Part shown: positions 9,147-17,384 of the stretch, piece after piece
Layout of the letters: the number at the start of each line of letters is the position of its first letter
How positions within the stretch are numbered: the first letter of the stretch is position 1
From: Paenibacillus illinoisensis NBRC 15959
GTDB taxonomy: Bacteria; Bacillota; Bacilli; Paenibacillales; Paenibacillaceae
NCBI RefSeq assembly: GCF_004000925.1
Contig: NZ_BIME01000001.1
Span: 434,001 to 498,000, forward strand
DNA: 64,000 nucleotides
Direction: 5' to 3'
The notes under the pieces: model-generated
Told to the model about the DNA's origin: nothing
Databases searched by the model: none
The model's input: only the letters and a program-made list of their open reading frames with translations
Position numbers and translations under genes: made by a program

Positions 9147-9594
9147 ATGAACCGACTCCTTTTGCTGCCCTCTGGTGAACTTATTATATCACCCTGTTCA
9201 TGCAGCTGGATGGCTGATTTTGCTGACGATATCTTCATTTTAAAGAACCCTGCACTCCAGTCATAGAAACATATCTCTCATTGCATAGAACATATCTACA
9301 CATTAAAGCCCGCTTCTCTTCGAAAACTTATGCTTTCATATACGAAAAGTTCGTTCATCATATTATCGTGAAATGGATCACTAATTTACAACTGATTTCT
9401 GTTCCAATTGTGAGGGTATTCGCTTCTTTTATTCTATGTTATATTAACATCTACGAAAACGCTTTCAATACATAATCTGGAGGTGATCCTTCCTTCGTAC
9501 ACCCTGTCTGGACTGTTATAACTGAGCTTTTTTTCCATCTGAGCAAGCATAATTCATCAGTTCAACTATTCCAAGCATGAAGGAGACACTGTTA
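9147..9594. other. Divergent intergenic region, kinase operon / cellulase
   Basis: 448 bp without a gene. It holds an extended -10 element TGATATAAT for the kinase operon on the minus strand (TATAAT at 9183-9188) and the cre box of the cellulase gene (9454-9467). I could not assign a convincing -35/-10 pair for the cellulase. Confidence 0.5.
9454..9467. promoter_or_regulatory. cre box upstream of cellulase
   Basis: CGAAAACGCTTTCA matches TGWAANCGNTNWCA at 13 of 14 positions, 127 bp upstream of the cellulase start. Carbon catabolite repression by CcpA is inferred. Confidence 0.65.
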
Positions 9595-11319
9595 ATGAAG
9601 AAAAATCGTAAAAATGTTCTATCCCTCACACTGGTCACCGCACTGATTCTGTCTCTGTTCTCTTCTGCCATGGCCTCTGCAGCTCCTGATCACAAAGGCA
9701 AGCCAAGTAAACCTGCTGCCCCAACCAAAATCCAGTCCTACGTCAGCGCCATGGAACCAGGCTGGAATTTGGGTAATTCGCTCGACGCTGTGGGCGAAGA
9801 TGAGACGGCCTGGGGTAACCCGCGGATTACCAAGGAACTGATCAAGCAGATTGCGAAGCAAGGTTATAAGAGCATTCGCATTCCTGTGACCTGGGAAGCC
9901 CACATCGGCGACGCACCCGACTACACCATCGATCCCGCCTACATGAACCGTGTACAGGAAGTTGTGGATTGGGCACTCGATGCCAATCTCTATGTCATGC
10001 TTAACATCCACCATGATTCCTGGCGATGGGTCAGTTACATGGAGAAGGATCATGATCCTGTGCTAGCACGCTATAATTCCGTATGGACCCAGATTGCGAA
10101 ACAATTTAAAAATGCTCCTTCCAAGCTGATGTTCGAAAGTATTAACGAGCCCCGTTTCACAGAAGGCGGAACAACAGATGCCGCAGTCGGGTACCGTATG
10201 CTCGATGAGCTTAATACTTCTTTTCATCAAATTGTAAGGTCTTCTGGCGGAAACAACAAGACACGTCCACTCGTACTCCCGACAATGCACACCTCATCCG
10301 CACAAGCCGATCTGGATGCATTAAATGAGACGATCACGAAATTAAACGATCCTAACATTATTGCGACAGTTCACTATTATGGCTTCTGGCCATTTAGTGT
10401 GAACATCGCTGGTTTTACCAAGTTTAATGAAGAAGTGCAAAAAGACATCACGGATACATTCGATCGTGTATACAACGCTTTTGTAGCCAAAGGTATACCA
10501 GTTATTGTTGGTGAATATGGCTTGCTGGGCTTCGACCAGCATACCGGTGTCATCGAACAAGGTGAGAAACTGAAATTCTTCGAATTCGTTGGACAGTATC
10601 TGCGTCAAAAGAAGATGACCACCATGCTGTGGGATAACGGGCAGCATTTCAGTCGTACAAACTATACTTGGTCTGACCCTGATCTCTATAACACGATGAA
10701 AGCGAGCTGGAAAGGTCGTTCGTCCACAGCCGAATCCGATCTGGTCCATCTCAAAAAAGGAGCAGCCGTTCAAGATCAAACGATCCGATTGAATCTGAAT
10801 GGAAACACCTTCAAATCCCTGGCTAACGGTAACAAGAAACTGTCTAAAGGCAAGGATTACACGATTAAGGATGACGTGCTGACTCTTAAATCCAGTCTGT
10901 TAACCAAACTGACCGCTTCCGGCAGTCTTGGTGTCAATGCGAAGCTTACGGCGAAATTCAATAAAGGCGCCGACTGGAACCTGAATATCATTACGTATGA
11001 TACGCCTGTGCTGGGCGATGTTACAGGAACTACCGATTCTTTTGCAATTCCAACCACGTTTAACGGAAACCAGCTGGCCACGATGGAAGCGACGTATGCC
11101 ACCGGAGGTAACGCCGGGCCGCAAAACTGGACATCCTTCAAGGAGTTCTCTTACACCTTTAGCCCGGATTATAGCCGCAATATCATTGAACTGAAACCAA
11201 ACTTCTTCAACGAAACGAATGATGGTGAGGTTATTCTCAAATTCCACTTCTGGAGTGGCGAGGTGCTCACCTATAAAATAACGAAGAACGGTACCAGTGT
11301 CGTTGGTCAAACGTCTTAA
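9595..11319 (+). CDS. Secreted GH5 endoglucanase with CBM_X2 and CBM46-like modules
   Basis: A 574-residue cellulase with a Sec signal peptide (KKNRK then a hydrophobic stretch ending in SAMASAA). A GH5 (subfamily 4-like) catalytic domain spans roughly residues 45-370: MEPGWNLGNSLDAVG near its start, acid/base Glu185 in ESINEPRF, HYYGFWPFS, and nucleophile Glu307 in VIVGEYGLLGFD. The C-terminal ~190 residues resemble an Ig-like CBM_X2 followed by a CBM46, the tripartite layout known from Bacillus Cel5B-type enzymes that act on beta-glucan and xyloglucan. The start at 9595 is preferred over 9577 because AAGGAG lies 9 bases ahead of it. A cre box sits upstream and a strong terminator follows. 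Confidence 0.93.
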   Translation: MKKNRKNVLSLTLVTALILSLFSSAMASAAPDHKGKPSKPAAPTKIQSYVSAMEPGWNLGNSLDAVGEDETAWGNPRITKELIKQIAKQGYKSIRIPVTWEAHIGDAPDYTIDPAYMNRVQEVVDWALDANLYVMLNIHHDSWRWVSYMEKDHDPVLARYNSVWTQIAKQFKNAPSKLMFESINEPRFTEGGTTDAAVGYRMLDELNTSFHQIVRSSGGNNKTRPLVLPTMHTSSAQADLDALNETITKLNDPNIIATVHYYGFWPFSVNIAGFTKFNEEVQKDITDTFDRVYNAFVAKGIPVIVGEYGLLGFDQHTGVIEQGEKLKFFEFVGQYLRQKKMTTMLWDNGQHFSRTNYTWSDPDLYNTMKASWKGRSSTAESDLVHLKKGAAVQDQTIRLNLNGNTFKSLANGNKKLSKGKDYTIKDDVLTLKSSLLTKLTASGSLGVNAKLTAKFNKGADWNLNIITYDTPVLGDVTGTTDSFAIPTTFNGNQLATMEATYATGGNAGPQNWTSFKEFSYTFSPDYSRNIIELKPNFFNETNDGEVILKFHFWSGEVLTYKITKNGTSVVGQTS

Positions 11320-11331
11320 GTCACAAATGCG

Positions 11332-11367
11332 AACGTTCTGTTCAGAGCAAGGCTCTGACAGAACGTT
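11332..11367 (+). terminator. Terminator of cellulase gene
   Basis: AACGTTCTG-x-TCAGAGC / GCTCTGA-x-CAGAACGTT stem with a short AAG loop followed by TTTTTG. Confidence 0.9.
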
Positions 11368-11446
11368 TTTGTTTTGACCAAAGTCCGAATAACGTACAAG
11401 TCATGCCTCATACCTTTACAGTAATTTGGCTTGAGGAGGCAAAATC

Positions 11447-12346
11447 ATGTTTAAACGGGTAGACCGCCTTGCAATTGAACTGCCGATCTCCAATAACCCG
11501 GACCCCAATGGAGCAAGCGCAGTCCAGGAACTGCTTGGTGGAAAGTTCGGCGAGATGTCCACGTTAAACAACTATATGTTTCAATCCTTCAACTTTCGGG
11601 GCAAAAAAAAGCTGCGTGCCTTTTATGACATTGTGGCAAGTATTACGGCTGAAGAATTTGGTCATGTGGAGCTTGTCGCCAATACCATTAATCTGATGCT
11701 GGTTGGCACTACTGCTCCGGGAGACCCTGACACCACCCCGCTTCGTGCAGGTAAGGATGCTCGTATCACTTCACATTTCATTGAATCGGCTCAGACAGCG
11801 CTCCCCTTTGATTCCATGGGTAGACCCTGGAACGGTTCATATGTCGTGAACAGCGGCAATCTGATCTTCGACCTGCTGCATAATTTTTTCCTCGAATGCG
11901 GTGCACGTACCCACAAGATGAGAGTGTACGAGATGACGGATCATCCAACTGCCCGGGAGATGACCGGTTATTTGCTCGTTCGTGGCGGCGTACATATTCT
12001 TGCCTATGCCAAAGCGCTGCAGATTGCAACCGGCGTTGATGTGACCAAGATGTTCCCTATTCCACGCCTGGACAATAAGGTGTTTGACACGACCCGGAAA
12101 TGGGAAGCCATGGGCGAACATCGCAGGCTTTACACTTTTAGTGACAAGGACTATCAGAACATCGCCCAGATCTGGAAAGGCACACATCCGACAGATGGCG
12201 GAAAACTGGAGGCATTCGCAGGGCTGCCCGGACACAGTGGCGCTATTCCCGATCTGCCGGACCTGCCGGAAGAATTCGCCCCTGGCGTCTCTGCGGAAGA
12301 TCTGTTACAGATTGCAGAACGGCTGAAGCGGCAAGCAGGGTTGTAA
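11447..12346 (+). CDS. Manganese catalase
   Basis: A 299-residue ferritin-like di-manganese catalase that converts hydrogen peroxide to water and oxygen. It has the characteristic start MFKRVDRLAIELP and metal-ligand helices with Glu/His pairs (ASITAEEFGHVELV and NFFLECGARTHKMRVYEM). The length matches the family (about 270-300 residues). It is monocistronic, with RBS GAGGAGG, between two terminators. Homologues include the spore-coat-associated CotJC/YdbD proteins of Bacillus; whether this copy is sporulation-linked cannot be told from sequence. Confidence 0.92.
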   Translation: MFKRVDRLAIELPISNNPDPNGASAVQELLGGKFGEMSTLNNYMFQSFNFRGKKKLRAFYDIVASITAEEFGHVELVANTINLMLVGTTAPGDPDTTPLRAGKDARITSHFIESAQTALPFDSMGRPWNGSYVVNSGNLIFDLLHNFFLECGARTHKMRVYEMTDHPTAREMTGYLLVRGGVHILAYAKALQIATGVDVTKMFPIPRLDNKVFDTTRKWEAMGEHRRLYTFSDKDYQNIAQIWKGTHPTDGGKLEAFAGLPGHSGAIPDLPDLPEEFAPGVSAEDLLQIAERLKRQAGL

Positions 12347-12360
12347 TGCTGAACGTATGT

Positions 12361-12395
12361 CAAGCGGTCATCTCATTATTCGAGATCACCGCTTG
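12361..12395. terminator. Terminator after Mn catalase (shared)
   Basis: CAAGCGGTCATCTC pairs with GAGATCACCGCTTG and is followed by TTATTTTTG on the plus strand. It lies between convergent genes. Confidence 0.88.
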
Positions 12396-12417
12396 TTATT
12401 TTTGTCTGACCTTCCTA

Positions 12418-12825
12418 TTACAAAACAAACGATATATCACCGCTTCGGCTGTGTATGACATATGAGGCTCCCAACCCGCGGTAAACCAGCTGAACAGGAC
12501 TCAGGCTGCTTGTAACCACATAAAGCCGCTGCGGGCACCAGCTATGGCATAATTGAATGTCCTGACAGCACTCTGGCAGATTTCTTTCAAATACAAAGGC
12601 ATGTTTGACCGCCCAATCTAAAGCAATGGGCGTCTTGTCTGCCGAACCAGAGTGATAGAGGCGATACACAGAGATCTTACCGATCAATTCAGTCAGCTGC
12701 TGTTCCTCTTCTGCATTGTGGACAAGCACGATTACATCCATCCCCCTCTTCAGCAATAAACGAACAAACTCCATTCCTGCTGAGCTCTGTCCCGTTGAAA
12801 CTAACATTACAGCGTCCTCCGACAT
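12418..12825 (-). CDS. Hypothetical 135-residue protein
   Basis: I do not recognise a family. The N terminus (EDAVMLVSTGQSSAGMEFVRLLLKRGMDVIVLVHN) has the beta-alpha-beta look of a small Rossmann-type half, with a glycine-containing loop. The middle is Cys-rich (four Cys between residues about 80 and 95) and the C terminus is strand-rich. No signal peptide or membrane segment is seen. The ribosome binding site AGGTGAGGGA lies 5 bases before ATG, which supports a real gene. A second minus-strand frame (12689-12949) overlaps its 5' part but lacks such a site. It is monocistronic and convergent with the catalase gene. Function unknown. Confidence 0.6.
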   Translation of the reverse strand: MSEDAVMLVSTGQSSAGMEFVRLLLKRGMDVIVLVHNAEEEQQLTELIGKISVYRLYHSGSADKTPIALDWAVKHAFVFERNLPECCQDIQLCHSWCPQRLYVVTSSLSPVQLVYRGLGASYVIHSRSGDISFVL

Positions 12826-13231
12826 CGTGCTCCCTCACCTTCGTCTCCACGCCAGCAAGAATATCCTCGCATGGTATGAGCGAATCATAGTCCTGTAATC
12901 GCAGGGCTGCAAGGCAGTAAGGGAACAATTTACTGCGTAAATCAACCATTTCTGGCGAAACTCAAGTTCATTTTAACCATTATCTACTCCTGGCTTCATC
13001 TAGCTTCAGTTTATCGTGGAGCGAATGAGCTAATGAAATAAACAGATGTAATCAGCAAAAATAACAGACTGATCCCGATTTAATCGCTTACATCACGGAA
13101 ATATCCACCCGCAAGCACTTAAATGCGGTAAATAAAAGATCCCCAACATTTTACTTCATCGTCACTCAGCCGTAACATAAACCAAAGGTTGAAGAACTTA
13201 AAGTCGCATTCATTCGATGGAGGTTGGTGGC
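12826..13231. other. Intergenic region between two orphan genes
   Basis: About 400 bp, A+T-rich, between the divergent 135- and 146-residue genes. Apart from the ribosome binding sites at either end I see no clear promoter, RNA element or repeat. Confidence 0.4.
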
Positions 13232-13672
13232 GTGTTTCCGAGTTGTGAACTCATAAATCAAATAACAATAAACCATGAAATGAAGATTACTTCCATGGAA
13301 ATCATTCGGTACGATATGCGAAAGCTGCCGTTACTCCCTCATGAACATTCAGACAGCTACTGCGGCTTGTTCAAAATTTCATGTGGAGGCATTCACGGAT
13401 TTGCAGAATTTAGTTTACCGAGAGGTTCAGAGCCCGCCGATCTGGTCAAATGGGCTTCGGTATTCGGAGGGTTAAAAGGGCTGGAACCGAAGCAAGCTAT
13501 CCATTACATCACCGAGCACCAAAGTCTGTGGGGAGAGGTTCGTGCTCATTTTCTTCTAAAATGCCTAGACAATCTGATCTTCAATCTGGAGAACTGCGGA
13601 AATTTGCATATGAGCCAGGAACAGGTGCGTGCCTTTTTGATAGAATATGCACTCACCTATTATTCGTTTTAA
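13232..13672 (+). CDS. Orphan 146-residue protein with enolase-superfamily-like N terminus
   Basis: The start is GTG 13232, because GGAGG lies 8 bases ahead; the ATG at 13217 overlaps that ribosome binding site. After about 15 residues the sequence reads MKITSMEIIRYDMRKLPL and then GLFKISCGGIHGFAEFSLPRG. This resembles the N-terminal capping domain of mandelate-racemase/enolase-type enzymes (strand, then a xGxxGxxE loop), but no TIM barrel follows. The remaining helical part (HFLLKCLDNLIFNLENC) also recalls the helix preceding the barrel. It cannot be an active enolase-family enzyme by itself. The resemblance is by eye only. It is monocistronic and function is unknown. Confidence 0.6.
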   Translation: MFPSCELINQITINHEMKITSMEIIRYDMRKLPLLPHEHSDSYCGLFKISCGGIHGFAEFSLPRGSEPADLVKWASVFGGLKGLEPKQAIHYITEHQSLWGEVRAHFLLKCLDNLIFNLENCGNLHMSQEQVRAFLIEYALTYYSF

Positions 13673-13701
13673 TACACTTGTTACATGAATGAATAGCAAA
13701 A

Positions 13702-13751
13702 AAAGCAGGCAATGAGTCTGGTCAAATTCATCAGCTCTCTCTGCCTGCTTT
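13702..13751 (-). terminator. Terminator of sucrose operon
   Basis: AAAGCAGGCA pairs with TGCCTGCTTT around a long internal loop. T-rich sequence follows on the minus strand just past the EII stop codon. It probably also ends the plus-strand orphan gene. Confidence 0.75.
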
Positions 13752-13756
13752 GTTCA

Positions 13757-15721
13757 TTATTGTTTAAACTTCACAACAAGGATGTTGTCCCCGTTCGCCT
13801 GTACACTGCCAATCTTGGCCGTCTGCACTTCTTCTATCATTTCATTTCCGTTCGGGATCAGAACGGGAGTGATGAGTGGCAGCCCCGCAGCCTGAATGGC
13901 GTTCATGTCAAACTCAATCAATAATTGTCCAGCGGTAACTACATCTCCGCTTTGGACATGAGCGGTAAATCCCTCTCCCTTTAGACCAACGGTATTGATT
14001 CCAACGTGAACAAGCATCTGCAGGCCAGTCTCATGCTCCAGAATGACAGCGTGTTTACTCTTGTTCATCACATGGGCTACGACGCCATCAAAAGGTGCGA
14101 ACACCCTACCCTCCGTAGGCTCAATGGCAATCCCCTCACCCATATGCTTCTCTGAAAATGCAGGATCAGGTACGTTGTCCAATGCCACCGCTGTACCGGT
14201 CATCGGCGAAGCAATCTCCAGCTTATCCACCTGGGGCCGATATACCGCTGCTTGATTGGTCCGATCATCCGTACCTGCGGTTTGGACAGCCGAAGGATCA
14301 CTCTCATTTCCACTGTTCGTTATCTCATCTACAGCAAGCGGCTGATCCTTGTAACCGAAGAACCAGGTTAATGCAAAGGCCACACCCACAGCAACCACAT
14401 TAACAAGAATGTACAGGGGCAGCTGACTGTTCAGATACAGCAATGTACCGGGAATCACCGTTACGGCCATGCCCGTACCCTTCAGATGGAACAAGGATGC
14501 GAGAAAACCACCGACACCGCCACCAATCAGTCCCATAACGAACGGTTTCATGAAGCGCAGGTTTACCCCAAAAATGGCAGGTTCGCTGATTCCGAGAAAC
14601 GCAGACAAGGACGATGGTAGAGCCAGAGCCTTGAGTTTTGTATTTTTTGTTTTTAATCCTACGGCTAAACAAGCGGCTCCTTGTGCAGCCATCGCAGAAG
14701 TTACAATGGCGTTGAATGGATTATAACCTGTTTTTTCCAGCAGCTGGATTTCCAAAAAGTTAAAGATATGATGCACACCGGTAACGACAATAATCTGATT
14801 GAAGAAACCAATAATAATTCCGGCAATACCGAATGGAAGGTCAAGAACAGCTGTCGTCCCATGCAGCACCCACTCTTCAAGCGAATGAAAGACGGGACCG
14901 ATGGCAAAGAGTCCCAATGTAATCATAACCGTTAGTGTGATAAAAGGCGTGAGGATCAGGTCCAGCGCCTCCGGCACGCGTCTTCTCAGAACCTTTTCGA
15001 ACTTCGCTCCAATAAGTCCCACGAAAAATGCAGGTAAAACGGATCCCTGATAGCCTACAACGGGTATAAATCCAAACATGTACAATGCTTGAGCCGATCC
15101 ATCTGCCACAGAATAAGCATTCGGCAGTGCCGGATTGACAAGCATCAGTCCGAGCACAATCCCGAGCACAGGGCTGCCGCCAAATACGCGGAATGCAGAC
15201 CAGGCCACCAGTGCAGGCAGGAATGCGAATGCAGTGTCCGTCAGTACTTGAGTAAACAACAGGAAATTGGGCGAAATGTCCTCAGGGGTTGCACCGAACA
15301 AGGACAGAATTTCATTCTGGGTAAGCAATCCGCGCAGCCCCATGAACAACCCTGTAGCCACCAGTACAGGAATAATAGGTACGAACACGTCTCCGAACGT
15401 GCGGATTGCTCGTTGAAATGCATTGCCTTCCTTTTTTCCCTGATTCTTCACGTCTTCCTTGGAGGTACCTTCGATTCCGAGCTTCTCGACCTCTTCAAAG
15501 ATCCGGTTCACGGTACCCGTCCCGAAAATAATCTGATACTGTCCGGAATTGAAGAAGGCACCCTTGACCTTGTCTATATTCTCGACCTGCTTCTGATCGA
15601 TTTTCTCTTTGTCATTCACCATAATGCGAAGACGTGTCGCGCAGTGGGCAAATGATGCGATGTTATCTTTGCCCCCTATGGCTTGAATGACTTCCTTGGC
15701 TATTTGTTGGTTATCCGACAT
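13757..15721 (-). CDS. scrA: Sucrose-specific PTS transporter EIIBCA
   Basis: A 654-residue phosphotransferase permease that imports sucrose as sucrose-6-phosphate. Domains in order: EIIB (1-85) with phospho-Cys27 in FAHCATRLRIM; EIIC (about 105-460) with many membrane segments and the GVHHIFNFLEIQLLE motif region; and EIIA (about 495-654) with the phospho-accepting His572 in QMLVHVGINTVGLKGEGF. The fused EIIA means no separate Crr protein is needed. Sucrose specificity is inferred from the adjacent sucrose-6-phosphate hydrolase and ScrR-like repressor; trehalose or other beta-fructosides remain possible. It lies 26 bp downstream of the hydrolase gene in one operon. Confidence 0.9.
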   Translation of the reverse strand: MSDNQQIAKEVIQAIGGKDNIASFAHCATRLRIMVNDKEKIDQKQVENIDKVKGAFFNSGQYQIIFGTGTVNRIFEEVEKLGIEGTSKEDVKNQGKKEGNAFQRAIRTFGDVFVPIIPVLVATGLFMGLRGLLTQNEILSLFGATPEDISPNFLLFTQVLTDTAFAFLPALVAWSAFRVFGGSPVLGIVLGLMLVNPALPNAYSVADGSAQALYMFGFIPVVGYQGSVLPAFFVGLIGAKFEKVLRRRVPEALDLILTPFITLTVMITLGLFAIGPVFHSLEEWVLHGTTAVLDLPFGIAGIIIGFFNQIIVVTGVHHIFNFLEIQLLEKTGYNPFNAIVTSAMAAQGAACLAVGLKTKNTKLKALALPSSLSAFLGISEPAIFGVNLRFMKPFVMGLIGGGVGGFLASLFHLKGTGMAVTVIPGTLLYLNSQLPLYILVNVVAVGVAFALTWFFGYKDQPLAVDEITNSGNESDPSAVQTAGTDDRTNQAAVYRPQVDKLEIASPMTGTAVALDNVPDPAFSEKHMGEGIAIEPTEGRVFAPFDGVVAHVMNKSKHAVILEHETGLQMLVHVGINTVGLKGEGFTAHVQSGDVVTAGQLLIEFDMNAIQAAGLPLITPVLIPNGNEMIEEVQTAKIGSVQANGDNILVVKFKQ

Positions 15722-15747
15722 GGTATTTCATTCCCCTCACCTGATAT

Positions 15748-17223
15748 CTAGTAATCCCATTTGGTCGCTTTAAACTCAGCCTTGCCTCCACTCGCAAAAA
15801 AGCGAATTCCCGTACTTTCGGGGCTTGGGAAAATTCGGCTTGTGAATACCTCTTCCCCATCATTGACAAAGATTTCAACCGATGACGTATCTACAAACAG
15901 TTGTAACTTGATCCGATCTCCGTTTAGCGTGCACTGGCGTACCGTGCCATTCATGCCCCCCATTGGAGCACCTGATAAGGTTCGGTCCAGTATCAACTTT
16001 TGCTGAAGACGGTCGTATTGCAAAACGGTCTTTTCTTCACCGCCTGTTCGAAATTCAATCCCGAATCGTTCAGCATCAACATGACTGATTTCACATTCCA
16101 GCTCATAGGCAGTGCCGTTGAATGCAGCAACACTTTCAGATCTATTCTCAAGTGTCGTTTGATAACGGTGTCCCTCGGATTGTTGACGCAGCTTCTTCAT
16201 CTCATCTACAGGCTGCTGTATGAGTTTGCTGTCTTTCAGGGACAACTGGCGCGGGATCGTAAGGCAATGTGCCCACCCGCTCGCATCGGTTGGATACTCC
16301 ACATCCGGAAGTCCCATCCATCCAATCAATATGCGTCTTCCGTCCGGAGCTTCCATCGATTGTGGCGCATAGAAATCGAACCCGCGATCCAATTCCTGAA
16401 AATGATCATGATCAAACTCTCTCGTCTGTAGATTTAATGGCTCACCAATCAGGTAACCTGACTGAAAAATGTTATTGTACAAATCCCCGTCACCTTCGAT
16501 ACCCTGCGGTGAAAAAAGAAGCACACCTCTACCATTCATCTCAAAGTAATCCGGACACTCCCACATATAACCGAATTGGGAGAGATGCGTCTGGATCTCC
16601 CCCAGAAACTCCCACACTGTGAGGTTGGATGATCGATACAACACCGCGCATCCTGTCATGTCTGTCCGCTGTGCTCCGATTACACAATAATAGGTATCCC
16701 CATCCTGCCAAACCTTCGGGTCCCTGAAATGTTCTGTATACCCGGACGGTACTGACGATATAATCGGCTGCTCGGCTTTCACAACTGAACCGCTTTCATC
16801 CATGACCGCCAAGCATTGATACGGATGTCTGATCCATGCTTCATCCCTGGTGTTGCCTGTGTAGAGCAGGTGCAGCTTGTCATCCTTGACAATGGCACTT
16901 CCTGAGTAAGCCCCGTGCGAATCGAATGTATCACCGGGACGGATGCCAATGCCCACCTGCTCCCAGTTCACAAGATCTGTCGAGCGAACATGATACCAAT
17001 ATTTCATTCCGTGTTCTGTTCCCAGAGGAAACCATTGATAGAAAAGATGATAGTGTCCTTGGTAATATGAAAATCCGTTAGGATCATTCAGTAAGCCCGT
17101 AACAGGTTGAATGTGATAGGATTGTCTCCACGAGCAAGCGGAAATCAACGCTTTCAGTTTATCAATCTCTCCTTCTTCCGCCTGCTCAATGAATCGGTAG
17201 CGCTGCTCTCTGGTCATTTTCAT
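15748..17223 (-). CDS. scrB: Sucrose-6-phosphate hydrolase (GH32)
   Basis: A 491-residue cytoplasmic glycoside hydrolase of family 32 that splits sucrose-6-phosphate into glucose-6-phosphate and fructose. The three catalytic motifs are visible: NDPNG (nucleophile Asp) in GLLNDPNGFSYYQ, RDP in HFRDPKVW, and EC in MWECPDYFE (acid/base Glu). A C-terminal beta-sandwich ends the protein (SVEIFVNDGEEVFTSRIFP). The frame opens at 17301, but TAGGAGA precedes ATG 17223, giving the family's normal N terminus. Transcription starts beyond two LacI-type operators at 17265-17276 and 17349-17360. Confidence 0.93.
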   Translation of the reverse strand: MKMTREQRYRFIEQAEEGEIDKLKALISACSWRQSYHIQPVTGLLNDPNGFSYYQGHYHLFYQWFPLGTEHGMKYWYHVRSTDLVNWEQVGIGIRPGDTFDSHGAYSGSAIVKDDKLHLLYTGNTRDEAWIRHPYQCLAVMDESGSVVKAEQPIISSVPSGYTEHFRDPKVWQDGDTYYCVIGAQRTDMTGCAVLYRSSNLTVWEFLGEIQTHLSQFGYMWECPDYFEMNGRGVLLFSPQGIEGDGDLYNNIFQSGYLIGEPLNLQTREFDHDHFQELDRGFDFYAPQSMEAPDGRRILIGWMGLPDVEYPTDASGWAHCLTIPRQLSLKDSKLIQQPVDEMKKLRQQSEGHRYQTTLENRSESVAAFNGTAYELECEISHVDAERFGIEFRTGGEEKTVLQYDRLQQKLILDRTLSGAPMGGMNGTVRQCTLNGDRIKLQLFVDTSSVEIFVNDGEEVFTSRIFPSPESTGIRFFASGGKAEFKATKWDY

Positions 17224-17262
17224 AACATATCTCCTAACCTTGCCCAAAATCATTACATTGAA

Positions 17263-17279
17263 GAGGAACCGGTTCCAAA
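17263..17279. promoter_or_regulatory. LacI-type operator O1 of sucrose operon
   Basis: Perfect palindrome GGAACCGGTTCC (17265-17276) inside TTGGAACCGGTTCCTCTT, 42 bp upstream of the hydrolase start. It is typical of ScrR/GalR-type operators with a central CG. Confidence 0.75.
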
Positions 17280-17346
17280 GCGAATAAAAAAATAATTCCA
17301 CGGCATAAAGCCAAAACCGTTATTCCAATTCGAATATCTCTAACGA

Positions 17347-17362
17347 ATGGAACCGGTTCGAT
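17347..17362. promoter_or_regulatory. LacI-type operator O2 of sucrose operon
   Basis: GGAACCGGTTCG (17349-17360) is a second near-identical operator, centred 84 bp from the first. The pair lies between the repressor gene and the hydrolase gene, which would suit looping or dual occupancy. Confidence 0.7.
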
Positions 17363-17384
17363 GGAATTATCATAAAGGATAAGT

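Noticed and set aside
12689-12949. 86-codon minus-strand frame overlapping the 135-residue orphan gene
   Set aside because: No ribosome binding site; the overlapping frame has a strong one.
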